Shown here one piece after another: positions 5,103 through 6,434 of a stretch of 6,434 nt of DNA. The DNA is from Armatimonadota bacterium (GTDB lineage Bacteria; Armatimonadota; UBA5829). The position numbers and the translations under genes were made by a program. Location: positions 1 to 6,434 of the forward strand of contig JAEWSK010000262.1 of assembly GCA_023398345.1 (NCBI GenBank). Direction: 5' to 3'. The stretch's first letter is position 1. The number at the start of each line of letters is the position of its first letter. A model generated the notes under the pieces. The model did no database searches. It worked only from the letters and a program-made list of their open reading frames with translations, and was not told the DNA's origin.

Positions 5103-6434
5103 TCCACGCACGTTTGCGGTTCCGGCGCCTATCTGGCCGGGTTTTTTCTTGCCGAAGTAGACGTCTAAAATAGCTCGACACACAGGCCCGGCGCTTGTTG
5201 CGCCGTGTCTACCGTGCTCGACGATGCATGCAATAGCGATTGTCGGCTTTTCTAATGGAGCGAAGCATACAAACCACGCATGCGCCGCACCTGCATTCTC
5301 AGCCGAACCTGTCTTTGCGCAGACCGCAACACCGGCCACATCGCATGACTTTCCGGTTCCTGCCGTCACCGCCATACGCATTGCATCTTGGACGATTTTA
5401 AACTGCTCAGGTGTGGCATTCACCTGATGCGTAAGTTTGGGTTTGATGCGTCTTGTGCACTTGTTGTTTTCATCGAGTATGCTATTTACAAGATACGGTC
5501 TTTGAATACGGCCGTTTGTTGCAACACCGCCTATTGCCGTCGCCATCTGCAGCGGAGTCACTGTAATATAGCCCTGCCCGATGCCGCAGCTAGGAGTCTC
5601 ACCGGGGTACCATCTCTCATGAAATATTTCGCGCTTCCATGTAGTGTCGGGCATTACTCCCACGCGGTTGTTTTTGCGTCGGCTCTCTCGCGGCAAATCG
5701 ATGCCGGTAGCCGAACCGATTCCAAACTGCCGTGCGACTTTGGCCATTTTGTCTATGCCGAGTCTCATTGCCAAACGATAGAACCACACGTCGCATGACT
5801 CGGCAATTGCGCGGTTTAAATTTACGCCGCCGCCATGCACTTTCCAACATCTAAATCGCCCGCGTCCCAGCGTCCATACACCAGGGCATGAAACCGTAGT
5901 GTGGATGTCGCATTGATTGTAAATAAGACCCGCTATCGTCATTAGCGGCTTAAATGTTGAACCGGGCGGATAGCAGTTATATACGGCGCGATTTTGCTGC
6001 GGACGCCCTTTGTCGAGATTGATCTTATTCCAATCGGCCTCGCTGACTTTTTTTACAAATACATTGGGGTCATACGACGGCTTGCTGACCATCGCAAGCA
6101 CTGCGCCGGTTTGGGGGTTTATCGCGACAACTGCGCCGGTCTGTGAACCCATCGCGCGGTAAGCCGCAACTTGGAGGTCGCGGTCTATAGAGAGCTTAAG
6201 TGCCTTGCCCGGTATGGACGGCTTTTCACCGAGTATGCGCACCATTCGTCCGCTCACATCCACCATTATTTTTTTGCCGCCGTCGGTTCCGCGAAGGACG
6301 TCTTCGTATTGCTTTTCGAGGCCGGACTTGCCGACGTAATCCCACGGTTGGTATTCTTTATTTTTAGCTTGGGATTTTTCGAGTTCGTCTTCACTTATCT
6401 TTCCGAGGTGGCCCATTATGTGCGCGACAGCCGG
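5097..6434 (-). CDS. mrdA: Penicillin-binding protein 2, peptidoglycan D,D-transpeptidase (N-terminus cut by the window edge)
   Basis: A class B PBP that cross-links peptidoglycan outside the cytoplasmic membrane, normally with RodA in the elongation machinery. The frame is open to the right edge; the ATG at 6416 is internal, because the codons before it read PAVAHI, continuing the family's dimerisation domain. Counted from that ATG, KSGLEKQYEDVLRG (30-43) closes the non-catalytic domain. The transpeptidase domain carries STFK at 153-156 with nucleophile S153, the SxN-position motif SCD at 207-209, and KTG at 368-370. CPGVWTLGRGRFRCWKVHG (177-195), with its Cys and His residues, is the PBP2-specific insert that binds zinc in some homologues. 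AHAWFVCFAP (379-388) is also typical. The membrane anchor lies off the window. The stop TAG coincides with the start of hairpin repeat B. MrdA is favoured over FtsI by the CW-H insert and SCD motif. Confidence 0.93.
   Translation of the reverse strand, partial: PAVAHIMGHLGKISEDELEKSQAKNKEYQPWDYVGKSGLEKQYEDVLRGTDGGKKIMVDVSGRMVRILGEKPSIPGKALKLSIDRDLQVAAYRAMGSQTGAVVAINPQTGAVLAMVSKPSYDPNVFVKKVSEADWNKINLDKGRPQQNRAVYNCYPPGSTFKPLMTIAGLIYNQCDIHTTVSCPGVWTLGRGRFRCWKVHGGGVNLNRAIAESCDVWFYRLAMRLGIDKMAKVARQFGIGSATGIDLPRESRRKNNRVGVMPDTTWKREIFHERWYPGETPSCGIGQGYITVTPLQMATAIGGVATNGRIQRPYLVNSILDENNKCTRRIKPKLTHQVNATPEQFKIVQDAMRMAVTAGTGKSCDVAGVAVCAKTGSAENAGAAHAWFVCFAPLEKPTIAIACIVEHGRHGATSAGPVCRAILDVYFGKKKPGQIGAGTANVRGD

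Overview
The window is a compact bacterial chromosomal segment of roughly even base composition, with short intergenic gaps and two converging transcription units. The genes are diaminopimelate/lysine synthesis, a minimal site-2 protease, queuosine precursor synthesis, a 2-hydroxyacyl-CoA dehydratase-type iron-sulfur protein and a class B penicillin-binding protein. They point to a peptidoglycan-containing bacterium, plausibly anaerobic or facultative because of the HgdB-like protein. The lineage cannot be fixed from this sequence. An uncultured group such as Armatimonadota, or a Firmicutes-like lineage, would fit, but that is a low-confidence guess.

Layout, left to right. 1-217 (+) is the C-terminal end of a HAD-superfamily phosphatase. 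212-416 is copy A of a ~205-bp element made of consecutive hairpins. 451-479 is a strong sigma-70-type promoter for lysA, followed by a leader hairpin and a ribosome binding site. 541-1863 (+) is lysA and 1869-2504 (+) a zinc site-2 protease, apparently one transcription unit. These converge on a minus-strand operon read right to left: queD (4818-4459), queE (4459-3734), an HgdB-like protein (3725-2748) and ywbE (2745-2551). The junctions are overlapping or nearly so, and an extended -10 promoter at 4840-4832 drives the operon. 4899-5102 is copy B of the hairpin element, inverted relative to copy A. 5097-6434 (-) is the C-terminal part of PBP2 (mrdA), which runs off the right edge.

Functional links: LysA makes lysine from meso-diaminopimelate, which is also a peptidoglycan precursor, and PBP2 cross-links peptidoglycan. 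QueD and QueE carry out two successive steps toward 7-carboxy-7-deazaguanine, the precursor of preQ0 and queuosine. The HgdB-like protein and YwbE are co-transcribed with them, but their connection to the pathway is unknown.

The most unusual feature is the pair of hairpin-train elements. They are about 92% identical. Each begins at the stop codon of an otherwise unrelated gene, in the same orientation relative to that gene. Most differences lie in loops or outside the main stems, and one is a compensatory base-pair change in the longest stem. Together they form inverted repeats around the ~4.5-kb lysA-to-queD block.
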